From: Schlesneria sp. DSM 10557
Lineage (GTDB): Bacteria; Planctomycetota; Planctomycetia; Planctomycetales; Planctomycetaceae
DNA: 64,000 nucleotides
Reading direction: 5' to 3'
Assembly: GCF_041860085.1 (NCBI RefSeq)
Contig: NZ_CP124747.1
Coordinates: 1,860,001-1,924,000 of the forward strand
Below, one piece after another: positions 45,108 through 53,387 of this stretch. The notes beneath the pieces were generated by a model. The model searched no databases. It was not told the DNA's origin and saw only the letters and a program-made list of their open reading frames with translations. Made by a program: the position numbers and the translations under genes. The number at the start of each line of letters is the position of its first letter. Positions within the stretch are counted from its first letter, which is position 1.

Positions 45108-46015
45108 GCGATCGAGAATTGGGGAATGGCTGATGAGCAATCTTTTCAATGGTGATTCCGGATGTAGCCCAACTTCCGGAGCGCCTGAAAAGACGGTGCC
45201 TGTCATGATGATCCAGCACAACAGGCCAGAGGCAAACCGTGTATCTCGAACGAGTCTGCACACCGACAGGGCATTGAGATAAGTTTGCAGGCTACAGGGA
45301 ATCGGTGGATTCCGTCGGTGTGCACTGGAGAGGGGCGCCATGCGCATTCCTGGCGCGAGGTGTGATTTTTTTGCACCGAAGCCCCTCGAGTAAACATCAC
45401 CCTGACTCCGCCAGAAATGCTTTCTCGAAGTCGACGTTTGCGGCGTACGAAGCTTCCGAATTACGAGAAAGCTTCTGCGGTTTTGCACCGAACTTACTGC
45501 TGTTGCTGGCCAATGCGACGGCGGGTCAGCTCAAGCGTCTGCCGACGGCCGGCGACATGGACAATAGCTCACGGAACGTTCGGACCAGTGACAGCGAGGT
45601 GTTGCTTTTCAGGAAGCTGCCTCGCTGTCCTTCTGTGTATCGGCTGGCAATCCGTCTATGTCATAGGCAGGAACCCTTGGTCTCCGCAGCGGTCACCGAG
45701 ATGGTTCGTAACCAATCCCATCGCGGCATTGCGCTCGTCGATTGCAAAGGCTTGGAAACGGGTCGGCTGGCAACTTGCGCAGCCTTCCACTCGAGTCGGT
45801 CCTGCTGACTGAATATTCGGGATTGAAGATTTCTCTGATTCGAGGCGTTGCAGGGATGGGGGTGGCTCGTGAGCTCGATAGAGTCTGCTGAGCCTGGTTC
45901 CGACGCGGTGTCCCTGAGCCAAGCGGTGTCCCCAGTCTACTCATGCAGCGGCCGTAAGCCGCTGCCACGCGGAACGATGGTTCGTCGAGTGTCGCTCGAG
46001 AGAATTTCGTCAAGA
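45108..46015. other. Gene-poor region with a REP-like hairpin
   Basis: About 900 bp without a recognisable gene; overlapping forward and reverse frames at 45305-45810 have mixed but unrecognised composition. A hairpin GCAGCGGC (45945-45952), loop CGTAA, GCCGCTGC (45958-45965) is followed by CACG, repeating the outer part of the nearby REP palindrome. Confidence 0.4.
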
Positions 46016-46143
46016 AGGTAGCGGGGTATCAAGAGTTTTACGCCGCTCGCGCGATACGGGCCAGCGTCATGGCGTCCGTGAAGCGTGGCTCCGGCTTCCA
46101 ACCGGTGATAAGACGAACCCAGCGGCTGGAAGCCGCTGCCACG
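46016..46143. repeat. REP block, copy 2
   Basis: 46016-46083 parallels 43140-43208, and the palindrome arms 46084-46104 and 46123-46143 are inverted repeats matching at 18 of 21 positions. The right arm is nearly identical to the right arm of copy 1. The decayed transposase that follows is also shared, so the whole block is a duplicated locus about 2.9 kb from the first. Confidence 0.75.
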
Positions 46144-46149
46144 CAAACT

Positions 46150-46600
46150 CCGGTTCCACAGGGTGCCCACCTGCCACGATGCACACGCGAGGATAGAACT
46201 TACACCATCACCTTTCGACTGGCCGACACATTCCCCCCAGCGATCTTGATTACTTGGAAGAAGGAACGCGACGAAATCCTGAACCGTGCCTGCCAGAGGA
46301 ACGGACCGCTCGCGCCCGCCGAGCAACGGCAACGCGAGCACCATATTTCAAAGGAAGTTGAGAAGTTCCTCGATCCGGCAACCGGTCATTGCTGACTCCG
46401 GCTGCCGGTTATCGCCCACCTCATCCCCGACGCGCTAGGCCACTTCGCAATTCGAGCGGTATCGGCTAGTCTCATGAAGCGTGATGAAAAACTACGTGCA
46501 CGTGATCGTCAAGCCTCTGCCGGATCACACACTGGCGGAACTCACACATTCCAGCAAATCCCTCGCGAGCGACCAAGCCAACCTTCGACTCACGGTTCCA
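46150..46600 (+). pseudogene. Decayed REP-associated tyrosine transposase, copy 2
   Basis: RTYTITFRLADTFPPAILIT then WKKERDEILNRACQRNG and REHHISKEVEKFLD represent the N-terminal part (about 46195-46390). MKNYVHVIVKPLPDHTLAEL followed by THSSKSLASDQAN (from about 46484) is the catalytic region. VHV is retained but the first position is NY in place of NH, and stops separate the segments. It is homologous to copy 1 and likewise follows a REP palindrome. Confidence 0.7.
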
Positions 46601-46921
46601 CTGACATGCAGTGTCCCCCTGCACCTTGTCGTCGAGCGGCAGCAGTGCCAGAAACTGGACGGCTGGCGTTTCTCCACAGTGTCCTCAGCCGTTTAAGCGG
46701 AACTGCGAGATTGATCATTTTCCGTTGTTGAGACATCGCCGGGATGGACGATGGCTCGTATAAACGAAATATGCTACGTCCGTTCTGGATCCGTCAAACG
46801 CCTTTTTCAGACAAATCTCTTCACTTCTCTCGACCTCCCCACCCAAGACTGGTTAGAATCCAGTGGCGCAGTTTTCCTGCGCATAACGTTTTTCTCTGCA
46901 TACCGTTTGATGAGGTTGTGC
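46601..46921. other. Leader of the AbiL-like cassette
   Basis: About 320 bp between the decayed transposase and the ATPase gene. The downstream frame is open through the second half of it, but the sequence there (MARINEICYVRSGSVKRLFQ) lacks family character, so it is probably leader or debris. Confidence 0.4.
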
Positions 46922-48238
46922 ATGCTTGTCAGACTGTTTGGAAGCAATTTTCGCTCAATTAAAGAACCATTTGAGCTTTCTCTCTTGGCAGCTGATCTGA
47001 CACGAAAAGAAGACTGCAACCGTGGGACTATTGCGGTACCAATTTCCGGAATGGCTGAACCTCTACATTTGCTGCGAACATTGGGTATCTACGGGCCCAA
47101 TGCATCCGGAAAGTCCAGCTTGCTTGTTGCAGCGAATGCGTTGCGATGGCTCGCGAGGGAGTCGAGCCCTCGATCGAAGCCTGATGGCAGAATTGCACCC
47201 TACGAGCCGTTTTTATTGGATGACAAAACGAAGAATGCCCCAACGGAGCTTGGGTGCGACGTTGTGTTCAAAAAATCGCTTTTAAGATATGAAATTAAGC
47301 TCACGTCAAAAGTGATCCAGGCTGAATTGCTGACATTGATTGATAAAGATGGAGAACATAGGCTCATTGAACGCAATGCGTCCGGCGAGGTCAAAGGCCA
47401 TCTCATTGCGGAGAGTGAAGCCAATAGGCTTTATGTGAGCGAAATGCAGCCTAACGTCGCTGTGCTGTCAAAGCTGGCACAGCATGGACCTCGCAAAGGA
47501 AAAAGTTCTGTTGTTCCCTATTACAACGCAATTCTGAATGCGACGCATCACGAAGATTACCATGATGCCGCATTAGAAATGATAAAACTTGGGGACTCAA
47601 GCGCGGATGATAAATTTGCGGACGATCTCCAGTACCGCGAATGGATCATGCACCACATTATTCAAAAAGCTGATATAGGGATCGCAGGTGTGCGGACGCG
47701 ACGCGAAAGCTTCAAGGTCCCTGCTTCAATTCGAGAATCACTGATGAAAAGCGGATTTCCGGGTAAGATTCCCGACACAAGAGTCGTAGTCGAATTTCTT
47801 CATGCGGGCGTGAAGTCTGGCGCAATTAACTTCAGTGAAGAATCTGCCGGAACCAAGAAACTATACAATATTGCGAGCCAATGGTGGGCGATGGCAAATC
47901 GGGAAATCACGCTTTTCGCCGATGAACTCAGCGCGAGCCTTCATCCGAGGTTGCTTGACCGACTAGTCCGCGCTGTTAATGATCCCCCTTCTGAAAAAAT
48001 GCGATCGCAGCTCATTTTTGCTACTCATGACACCGGGCTACTCGAAAGTCAAGATGGACTACCTCCCGCGCTCCGCCGTGACCAAGTATACTTCACAAAA
48101 AAAAGTGCGCAAGGTGCAACTGAAGTTTATTCTTTGACAGAATTCAAGGAGGACGCACGCGGGGTGCACAATATTCGGAAAAGATATTTGTCTGGGCTTT
48201 ACGGCGCTCTGCCCTCCGTGGAGAAGCTCTCATTATGA
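46922..48238 (+). CDS. AAA ATPase of an AbiL-like (RloA/AbiLi) anti-phage cassette
   Basis: The start is at MLVRLFGSNFRSIKEPFELS (ATG at 46922), where the ABC-type/AAA_15-21 N-terminal strand begins; earlier in-frame Mets give non-family sequence. The 438-residue protein has Walker A GPNASGKSS at residues 58-66, an SMC/OLD-like signature SEESAGTKKLYNIA near residue 305, and Walker B ITLFADELSASLHP (Asp/Glu near residues 334-335). HDTGLLES is the switch His region. Such ATPases pair with RloB in the Lactococcus AbiL abortive-infection system. The stop overlaps the RloB start by 4 bp (ATGA). The cassette is AT-richer than the core genome and sits amid IS elements, suggesting horizontal gain. 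Confidence 0.87.
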   Translation: MLVRLFGSNFRSIKEPFELSLLAADLTRKEDCNRGTIAVPISGMAEPLHLLRTLGIYGPNASGKSSLLVAANALRWLARESSPRSKPDGRIAPYEPFLLDDKTKNAPTELGCDVVFKKSLLRYEIKLTSKVIQAELLTLIDKDGEHRLIERNASGEVKGHLIAESEANRLYVSEMQPNVAVLSKLAQHGPRKGKSSVVPYYNAILNATHHEDYHDAALEMIKLGDSSADDKFADDLQYREWIMHHIIQKADIGIAGVRTRRESFKVPASIRESLMKSGFPGKIPDTRVVVEFLHAGVKSGAINFSEESAGTKKLYNIASQWWAMANREITLFADELSASLHPRLLDRLVRAVNDPPSEKMRSQLIFATHDTGLLESQDGLPPALRRDQVYFTKKSAQGATEVYSLTEFKEDARGVHNIRKRYLSGLYGALPSVEKLSL

Positions 48239-48924
48239 GTAAGCCTCGCAAATCGAAGAAACCGCAGTCAAAGGCTGTGCTTCATCTTCTGGATCAGATG
48301 CGTAGAAAGAGAGAAACAAGGGAAACCGCCAAGCGATATTTAATCGTATGTGAAGACAATAAGTCAGCCCCGAATTATTTCGAGGCTCTCAAATCGTTTC
48401 TGAATCTTTCCGCGACTTCTATACGAGTCGTACCTAGCGGCGGGGACTCTCAACCAATCCAAGTTGTAAATAAAGCCATCCATATCAAAGGACTGTCTGA
48501 GGCCCCGGAGAGCGGCACTGAACCTTTCGAAAAGGCATGGTGTGTGATCGACGGTGACTTTGGAAAAAAGGTGAAGGAAGCAAGAAAGGTTGCAAAGAGT
48601 TCCCACGGGATCGAAATCGCAGTTTCAACAATGTGCTTCGAATTCTGGGTTCTTCTGCATGGGAGAGAGATCAACACACCGACAACATGCTGCGACGACA
48701 CTTTGAAGATTTTGAAAGACAAGTACATTCCAAACTACTCTAAAGGCGACTTCGACTTCGGTGAAGTTGTTCCAAATTACCAAACGGCTTGCCAACGAGC
48801 GAAGAAGCTTCGAAAGCCGGGAATCGCACGCGGAGAGCTTGCCGAAGATCAAAACCCCTGCTCTGAGATCTATCTCATCATCGAGGAGATTTGCGATGGC
48901 ATCTCGGTCAATAAGACAAACTAA
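48235..48924 (+). CDS. RloB/AbiLii-family effector of the anti-phage cassette
   Basis: The 229-residue protein has a basic N-terminus (SKPRKSKKPQSKA) and then the RloB/AbiLii motifs: RYLIVCEDNKSAPNYFEAL with the first acidic residue (Glu40), WCVIDGDFGKK with DxD (Asp106, Asp108), and STMCFEFWVLLHG. A conserved Glu early and DxD later resemble a TOPRIM-like metal site, as argued for related effectors, so a nuclease role is plausible but unproven. It is translationally coupled (ATGA) to the AAA ATPase gene. In AbiL both proteins are needed for phage resistance. An IS3 fragment begins 38 bp after its stop. Confidence 0.85.
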   Translation: MSKPRKSKKPQSKAVLHLLDQMRRKRETRETAKRYLIVCEDNKSAPNYFEALKSFLNLSATSIRVVPSGGDSQPIQVVNKAIHIKGLSEAPESGTEPFEKAWCVIDGDFGKKVKEARKVAKSSHGIEIAVSTMCFEFWVLLHGREINTPTTCCDDTLKILKDKYIPNYSKGDFDFGEVVPNYQTACQRAKKLRKPGIARGELAEDQNPCSEIYLIIEEICDGISVNKTN

Positions 48925-48962
48925 ATTGGACTTGCCCAAGAAATGTGGTCGCGGGATTAGGA

Positions 48963-49358
48963 TTATAATGCCTGCTCGAAGTTGACGGGTGATTGATGTC
49001 CGAGCTTCGAGTGCCTACTTACGCGGTTGTAAAAGGTTTCGATATATTCAAAGAGGCTTTGACGAGCTTGAGAACGCGTCTGGTACTGTTCTCGGTGAAC
49101 GAGTTCTTTCTTCAGTGTGGCGAAGAAGCTTTCCATCGGAGCGTTGTCCCAGCAGTTGCCTCTGCGGCTCATCGAGCAGGTGATGTTGTTCCGCTTCAGA
49201 ATTCCCTGGTAGTGCTCACTGACGTATTGCACTCCCCGGTCGGAGTGAGCCACCAGGCCGTCATCGGGAAATTCGCGTTGAACAGCCATCTGCAGAGCAT
49301 CGACGACCAGTCGACTATCGATCGATTCTGACATCGACCAGCCCACGATCTTCCGTGA
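48963..49358 (-). pseudogene. IS3-family OrfB transposase, C-terminal part, cut by an IS5 element
   Basis: The reverse strand reads VSRKIVGWSMSESIDSRLVV, LVAHSDRGVQYVSEHYQGIL, MSRRGNCWDNAPMESFFATL and YIETFYNRVSRHSKLGHQSP to a TAA at 48963-48965. HSDRGVQY and DNAPMESFF contain the second Asp and the Glu of the DDE site. The N-terminal half including the first Asp is missing. The coding part ends exactly at the TGA target duplication of the IS5-family element, and an open frame continues into that element as an artificial fusion. No continuation of OrfB appears on the far side, so it had probably been truncated already. Confidence 0.85.
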
Positions 49359-50249
49359 GACGAAGTCTTCAAATTGCCTGAAACGTAAAAAATCGCTACG
49401 ACTCCGCATCCATGGATTCTCAGGTCAAGGAAGACGGAGCCGCAGCGATCATGAGGGATTATCCCAGCAGCCTCACGGATGTGCAATGGAAGGTGATTGA
49501 AAAACTGTTACCCAAGCGGGCCAAAGTTGGCCGACCGCCTGTGGACCGCAGAACCATTCTGGATGCGATCCTGTACCTGAATCGAACCGGTTGTCAGTGG
49601 CGTTACTTGCCTCTCGAGTTCCCTCACTGGAAGACGGTTTACACTGTTTTCTGGCGCTGGCGTCGAGACGGAGTCTGGAATTCGATCCACGAAGCCCTTT
49701 GTCGAAAGGTTCGTCAGGCGGCTGGCAAGAAGCCAACGCCGAGCGTGGCCATCATCGACAGCCAATCGATTCGTACCGCGGAAGGAGGAGCGGAAAGAGG
49801 CTACGATGCAGGGAAAAAGGTGACTGGCCGCAAACGACACATCGCCGTTGATTCGCTGGGGCTCATCTGGGGAGTCGTCGTTCATGCCGCCTCCTGGCAG
49901 GATCAGGACGGAGCTTGCTACCTTCTGCACAAGCTTGAGCCGTTAGGTCGATTGCGCCGCATCTTTGCGGATAGCGCCTATGGACGAGATGGACTACCGA
50001 AGTGGGTCAAAGAGTCATTCGGATGGAACTTGCAGACGATCTTACGGCCGCCGAACACCAGCAGATTCGTCGACTTGCCAAAGCGATGGATTGTGGAGCG
50101 AACCTTTGCCTGGCTGGCGCGACACCGACGTCATAGCAAGGACTACGAGCATAACCCTGAGACCAGTGAAGTCATGATTCAGATCTCCATGATCGGACTC
50201 ATGACTCGAAGGCTTGCTAACCAAAATCGGGTTTGAAGACTTCTTCTGA
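49356..50249 (+). mobile_element. Complete IS5-family insertion sequence with target duplication
   Basis: The element spans 49359-50246 (888 bp). The ends are GACGAAGTCTTCAAA and, inverted, GAAGAAGTCTTCAAA, a 15-bp terminal repeat with one mismatch. It is flanked by TGA on both sides (49356-49358 and 50247-50249). A 3-bp TNA duplication is typical of the IS1031/ISL2 type of IS5-family elements. Its left side interrupts the IS3 OrfB fragment. Confidence 0.85.
49451..50236 (+). CDS. IS5-family DDE transposase
   Basis: The start is placed at MRDYPSSLTDVQWKVIEKLL (ATG at 49451), the usual N-terminus of this group; the frame is open from 49412. The 261-residue product has the insertion-sequence motifs GRPPVDRRTILDAILYLNRT and GCQWRYLPLEFPHWKTVYTV. 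The catalytic triad fits VAIIDSQSIRTAEGG (Asp), RIFADSAYGRDG (Asp) and RWIVERTFAWLARHRR (Glu). All three acidic residues are intact and there is no frameshift, so the enzyme is probably active. A 5' fragment of the same element is at 21618. Confidence 0.93.
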   Translation: MRDYPSSLTDVQWKVIEKLLPKRAKVGRPPVDRRTILDAILYLNRTGCQWRYLPLEFPHWKTVYTVFWRWRRDGVWNSIHEALCRKVRQAAGKKPTPSVAIIDSQSIRTAEGGAERGYDAGKKVTGRKRHIAVDSLGLIWGVVVHAASWQDQDGACYLLHKLEPLGRLRRIFADSAYGRDGLPKWVKESFGWNLQTILRPPNTSRFVDLPKRWIVERTFAWLARHRRHSKDYEHNPETSEVMIQISMIGLMTRRLANQNRV

Positions 50250-50304
50250 CATACTTCTCCAATCCACAACGTGTCTTCGTCAAATGTTACAAGGATCGGG
50301 AATC

Positions 50305-50811
50305 ATGCCCGCGAATATCAAAGGGATGAGGGTATATCCCAAGCCATGGAAAGCTGGATGCTTGATGCGTGTTCTGGCAGTCGTATTAGCCGCTGGATGG
50401 GCTAGCAACATCATAACGGGTGACCCCTTCCTGATTTTTGTGTATTCCTTTTGGGTACTCGTGTTTTGCGTATTTGTGGTTGTTGTTCTGAGATTATTGT
50501 ACGACGTATTTTGGAGAAGATTCAGCTCGTTATTGCATTTTGACCGTTACTTGGAGTGGAGAGAAGTTGTACCAAACCTTGAGAGTGGCAATGGAACTCT
50601 TTTGCAAGTCCAGGGTATGCATAGTTGGTATCTCTATTGGCATGCGAAGCGACTGTCTAAAGACGACGCGATCTTAGACCGAGTTCATGATCCGGACTGT
50701 TTTTTTACCGCTCAGCCAATTGGCCTTGAAACAAGTTTTGTACTTCGCCGAAGGTTTCCAAAAATCGCAATCTACTGCATTCGCGTCGATTATCGCGGGA
50801 TCTGGACATGA
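50305..50811 (+). CDS. Two-helix membrane protein of unknown function
   Basis: The start is set at MPANIKGMRVYPKPWKAGCL (ATG at 50305, following GGATCGGGAATC); the frame is open from the end of the transposase gene. The 168-residue product has a double hydrophobic region (CLMRVLAVVLAAGWASNIIT, FLIFVYSFWVLVFCVFVVVV) and a soluble C-terminal domain (LHFDRYLEWREVVPNLESG, LLQVQGMHSWYLYWHAKRLS, FPKIAIYCIRVDYRGIW). I do not recognise the family. The sequence is AT-rich and lies between two IS elements, so it is probably island cargo. Whether it belongs with the AbiL-like cassette is unknown. Confidence 0.6.
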   Translation: MPANIKGMRVYPKPWKAGCLMRVLAVVLAAGWASNIITGDPFLIFVYSFWVLVFCVFVVVVLRLLYDVFWRRFSSLLHFDRYLEWREVVPNLESGNGTLLQVQGMHSWYLYWHAKRLSKDDAILDRVHDPDCFFTAQPIGLETSFVLRRRFPKIAIYCIRVDYRGIWT

Positions 50812-50859
50812 ACAATGGCTACATAACTCGGCTCCCCAACGCAGAGCCGGGGTGAGCCT

Positions 50860-51205
50860 CCGCTGCCATGGATGCTCAGGTCAAGTCCGGCGGAACTTCA
50901 GGGAACATCATCGATTACGCCCTAGCGTACAGAAAAGCAATCGACGGTAATCGAGAAATTGATTCGATTATGGGCGGAGTGGGGCGATCATCGTGGGCCG
51001 GCAGAGCCATCCTGGATGCGTTCTCTAACTCAGTCCGCCCCCCCGTCGCATTACTCGCCTTTCGAGTGCTCGGTGTCGGCATCTTGCCGTGGACCTGACG
51101 AACTTTCCCACAACACACGTTGCGAGTCGATCACCAGACACCGTCTCGACGCGAGCGCAGTAGCAGCGCAAACCCTAACGAACGATTGACTACTGAACGA
51201 ACTTT
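50860..51205 (+). mobile_element. Decayed IS5-family copy, 5' part
   Basis: Patches at corresponding spacings match the complete IS5 element. CCATGGATGCTCAGGTCAAG (about 50864) parallels CCATGGATTCTCAGGTCAAG (49409), CGGCAGAGCCATCCTGGATG (about 51000) parallels CGCAGAACCATTCTGGATG, and a match follows at about 51047 (GTCGCATTACTCGCCTTTCG against GTGGCGTTACTTGCCTCTCG). Translation is broken. A 3' piece of the same type lies at 52945-52998, on the other side of the next insertion. Confidence 0.55.
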
Positions 51206-52934
51206 CAGCCATTCCCGGAGTGATGCTGTCTTGAGCCTGATTTGGAGTCGATTTCGGCAGTGGCGCAGATGCAGATGGTAGAATGGGGCAAAGAGGTGTA
51301 ATACATCGGCATTATCGCCACGAACGGCGATGTATTCTTTGTGCTAATGCCGCGTGGGGTTACCTCAATTTCGTTATTGCAAGGGCGTGTTGCGCACGTT
51401 GCCCTGAACCCTCCCCATCCTTGGGGCGGCCGCATGATCTTCCCTGGTGTGATGCGTGGACGGTTGTGGGTTACGAGCTATTGACCGGGGCGGGGAAGTC
51501 TTCGAAGCCTCGAATGATTCTTCGGTAGAGCTGCTCCATGTCTTCAAAGGGAGCGGTAAAGAAGAGGGCTCGCAGTCGTTCCCATAAAGCCCGCTTGCTT
51601 TTCATCGCTGCAGAGGCGGCACGGAACAGCGGACAAGCCAGTTGCGATGTCTGATCCACCAGAAACGCCAGCATCATCAACATCATCAGGACGGTGGACA
51701 GATGCTTGAATCCATGCCCGTAGTTGTGCTCAAAATGGTAGTCCTGATTCTTGAGTGTGTTGAACGTTTCGTTCTCAATCCGCCACCGGGCGCGACCTCC
51801 TCGCTCGATCAGTGGGAGCATCATTTCCCTGGGTTCGACGGGCAGGTCCGTCACCCAACTGAATGTGGTCGATTTCTTCCCCTTTTCGACGGTGCACGAG
51901 ACAAAATTGACCATCAGGTCCGGGTGGGCCGCGTTCAGCGGGAGTTGCGCCACGGCGGTGTAACTCTTTCGCTCACTCTTGTCGGGGTCATCCGTTTGCC
52001 ACGTGATCGCAGTCCCGTCATCAATGGCTTGTGTTGCTCGCTCAAACAAAAACGCGTGGTCCCCCGGCTTGGCCCCCAGAATAAAATGCATGTCATGAGC
52101 ACGCAGGTCCTGAATGTGCGGTCCATTCGAGGCCAACCCATCTTCTGTGACGATGAATCCCAGGTGCGGATGGTCTTTTCGAACGTGACTCAAGAGACGT
52201 CGCGAAGCGTTCCGTTCACAGTCATTCTTCTCCGTGCCATCCTGGCGAATGATCGGTTCCGGGCACAGCGGGATCACTTCACGAATGTCGGGATGGACGA
52301 TCACCGCTGCCACGGCCGCATGCGAATAGGTGATCCGGCCCGACTGCGAGTGCTTCTCCAGGCACGATGTGCAATGGACCTTGTCGGACGAGAAATAGCC
52401 TGTCCCATCGCACGCGAGCAGATAGCAATTCTTCCAATAGGCAAACCGTTCCAGAATCTTACCCCGTTGCACGCAGCGAAACACATCCGCGAACGCAGGG
52501 CGAATTTCCTCGGGGGCGACGCCATCCAGAATTTCCCGCATCCGGGTGTCACTCGGAGTACGTCCAATGTGATAGAACCGCCTGATGTTGGGGTTCTTAC
52601 GTTCTTCTTCAAACGCCAGCAAGGACGGGCATTTCAGGGAGAACATCGCGAACGCCGACATCAACGCATCCGACAGAGGAATCTCGACGAGCCCCCGTCG
52701 TGGATCCTTCACGAAAGAGAATCTCTCTTGAACCACACGGATCAGCCCGTTTGTCGACAAATGCTTCCGCGCCTTAATGCCTTCTCGCGATTCCATTCAT
52801 CACCCCGCAGTTCCTAACAGCGGAAATCAGAGTATCAAGACCACGAAAATCCTACCCGATGTTTACGAAAGGGGCGGCCAATATCGCTCGATTTTCAGCC
52901 TTTTTCTGACATCCGGGAATTGCTGACGAACTTT
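51197..52934 (-). mobile_element. Insertion sequence with 9-bp target duplication
   Basis: The terminal repeats are CAGCCATTCCCGGA (51206-51219) and, inverted, CAGCAATTCCCGGA (52912-52925), 13 of 14 identical. The 9-bp direct repeat ACGAACTTT flanks both sides (51197-51205 and 52926-52934). The element is 1720 bp and contains one transposase gene on the reverse strand. It appears inserted into the decayed IS5 copy. Confidence 0.8.
51471..52796 (-). CDS. ISNCY/IS4-like DDE transposase
   Basis: The 441-residue product has an N-terminal region with ERFSFVKDPRRGLVEIPLSD and a DDE core. YLLACDGTGYFSSDKV gives the first Asp, FIVTEDGLASNGPHIQDL the second, and GRARWRIENETFNTLKNQDY the YREK-like Glu region. 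MLAFLVDQTSQLACPLFR and a basic C-terminus follow. The frame is uninterrupted, so the transposase may be functional. The layout (single gene, long beta-insert before the last acidic residue, 9-bp target duplication) fits IS4-like elements or unassigned ISNCY groups; I cannot fix the family name. Confidence 0.85.
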   Translation of the reverse strand: MESREGIKARKHLSTNGLIRVVQERFSFVKDPRRGLVEIPLSDALMSAFAMFSLKCPSLLAFEEERKNPNIRRFYHIGRTPSDTRMREILDGVAPEEIRPAFADVFRCVQRGKILERFAYWKNCYLLACDGTGYFSSDKVHCTSCLEKHSQSGRITYSHAAVAAVIVHPDIREVIPLCPEPIIRQDGTEKNDCERNASRRLLSHVRKDHPHLGFIVTEDGLASNGPHIQDLRAHDMHFILGAKPGDHAFLFERATQAIDDGTAITWQTDDPDKSERKSYTAVAQLPLNAAHPDLMVNFVSCTVEKGKKSTTFSWVTDLPVEPREMMLPLIERGGRARWRIENETFNTLKNQDYHFEHNYGHGFKHLSTVLMMLMMLAFLVDQTSQLACPLFRAASAAMKSKRALWERLRALFFTAPFEDMEQLYRRIIRGFEDFPAPVNSS

Positions 52935-52944
52935 TGCCGGGTTC

Positions 52945-52998
52945 CGCCGACACCCACGGCACAGCAATGACTACGAGCACAACCCCAAGAGCAGTGGA
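52945..52998 (+). pseudogene. C-terminal scrap of an IS5-family transposase
   Basis: The forward strand reads RRHPRHSNDYEHNPKSS, matching RRHRRHSKDYEHNPETS of the complete transposase at 49451-50236. It lies immediately beyond the 9-bp duplication of the 1720-bp element and is most simply the other half of the decayed copy at 50860. Confidence 0.6.
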
Positions 52999-53291
52999 CC
53001 TGGCAGTTCGACTCTACAATTCCCCTCGAATCTTTCGCGTTTCCATCCAAGCCTCAGTACCTTCACCACGCACTGCGACAAACAATCTTGACGCAATTTT
53101 CTTATGAAGTAGAATTGTCAAACGGGTAGGCCGGGTTCCTCCTGTTCGCTTCGTCAGCGTGTTCCCATCGATTGTCGCTGCGCCACGACCTCATCGATTC
53201 GGCAAAAGGATATCCTGTGAAACAACTCCATTGGAATTCACGACTTAGGATTTCGGAAACGAATCTTGGCGTGGCCGGTCGTTCGCTCATG
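52999..53291. other. Intergenic spacer, no gene seen
   Basis: About 290 bp with no protein-like frame, leading from the IS debris into repeat element B. Confidence 0.3.
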
Positions 53292-53387
53292 ATTAGATGC
53301 TCAAGATGCTCAAGTTGCTCAACGTGAGCATCTAATTGAAAAGCCTGTAAAACAGGGGTTTTGACCATTAGATGCTCAAGGTGCTCA
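53292..53387. repeat. 9-bp repeat and hairpin element, copy B
   Basis: Three 9-mers (AGATGCTCA, AGATGCTCA, AGTTGCTCA at 53295-53321) lead into a 12-bp inverted repeat partner (ATTAGATGCTCA 53292-53303 with TGAGCATCTAAT 53325-53336). A hairpin CCTGT-AAA-ACAGG follows at 53344-53356, then two more 9-mers (AGATGCTCA, AGGTGCTCA at 53370-53387). Layout and motif match copy A at 25142-25230. Confidence 0.65.

Noticed and set aside
48963-49409. Single 148-codon transposase gene on the reverse strand
   Set aside because: Its first 16-17 codons are antisense IS5 sequence and the rest is a truncated IS3 OrfB; it is an insertion-created fusion, not a gene.
51642-52817. 391-codon forward frame opposite the ISNCY/IS4-like transposase
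   Set aside because: It mirrors the transposase gene, which has a DDE core; there is no independent evidence for the forward product.
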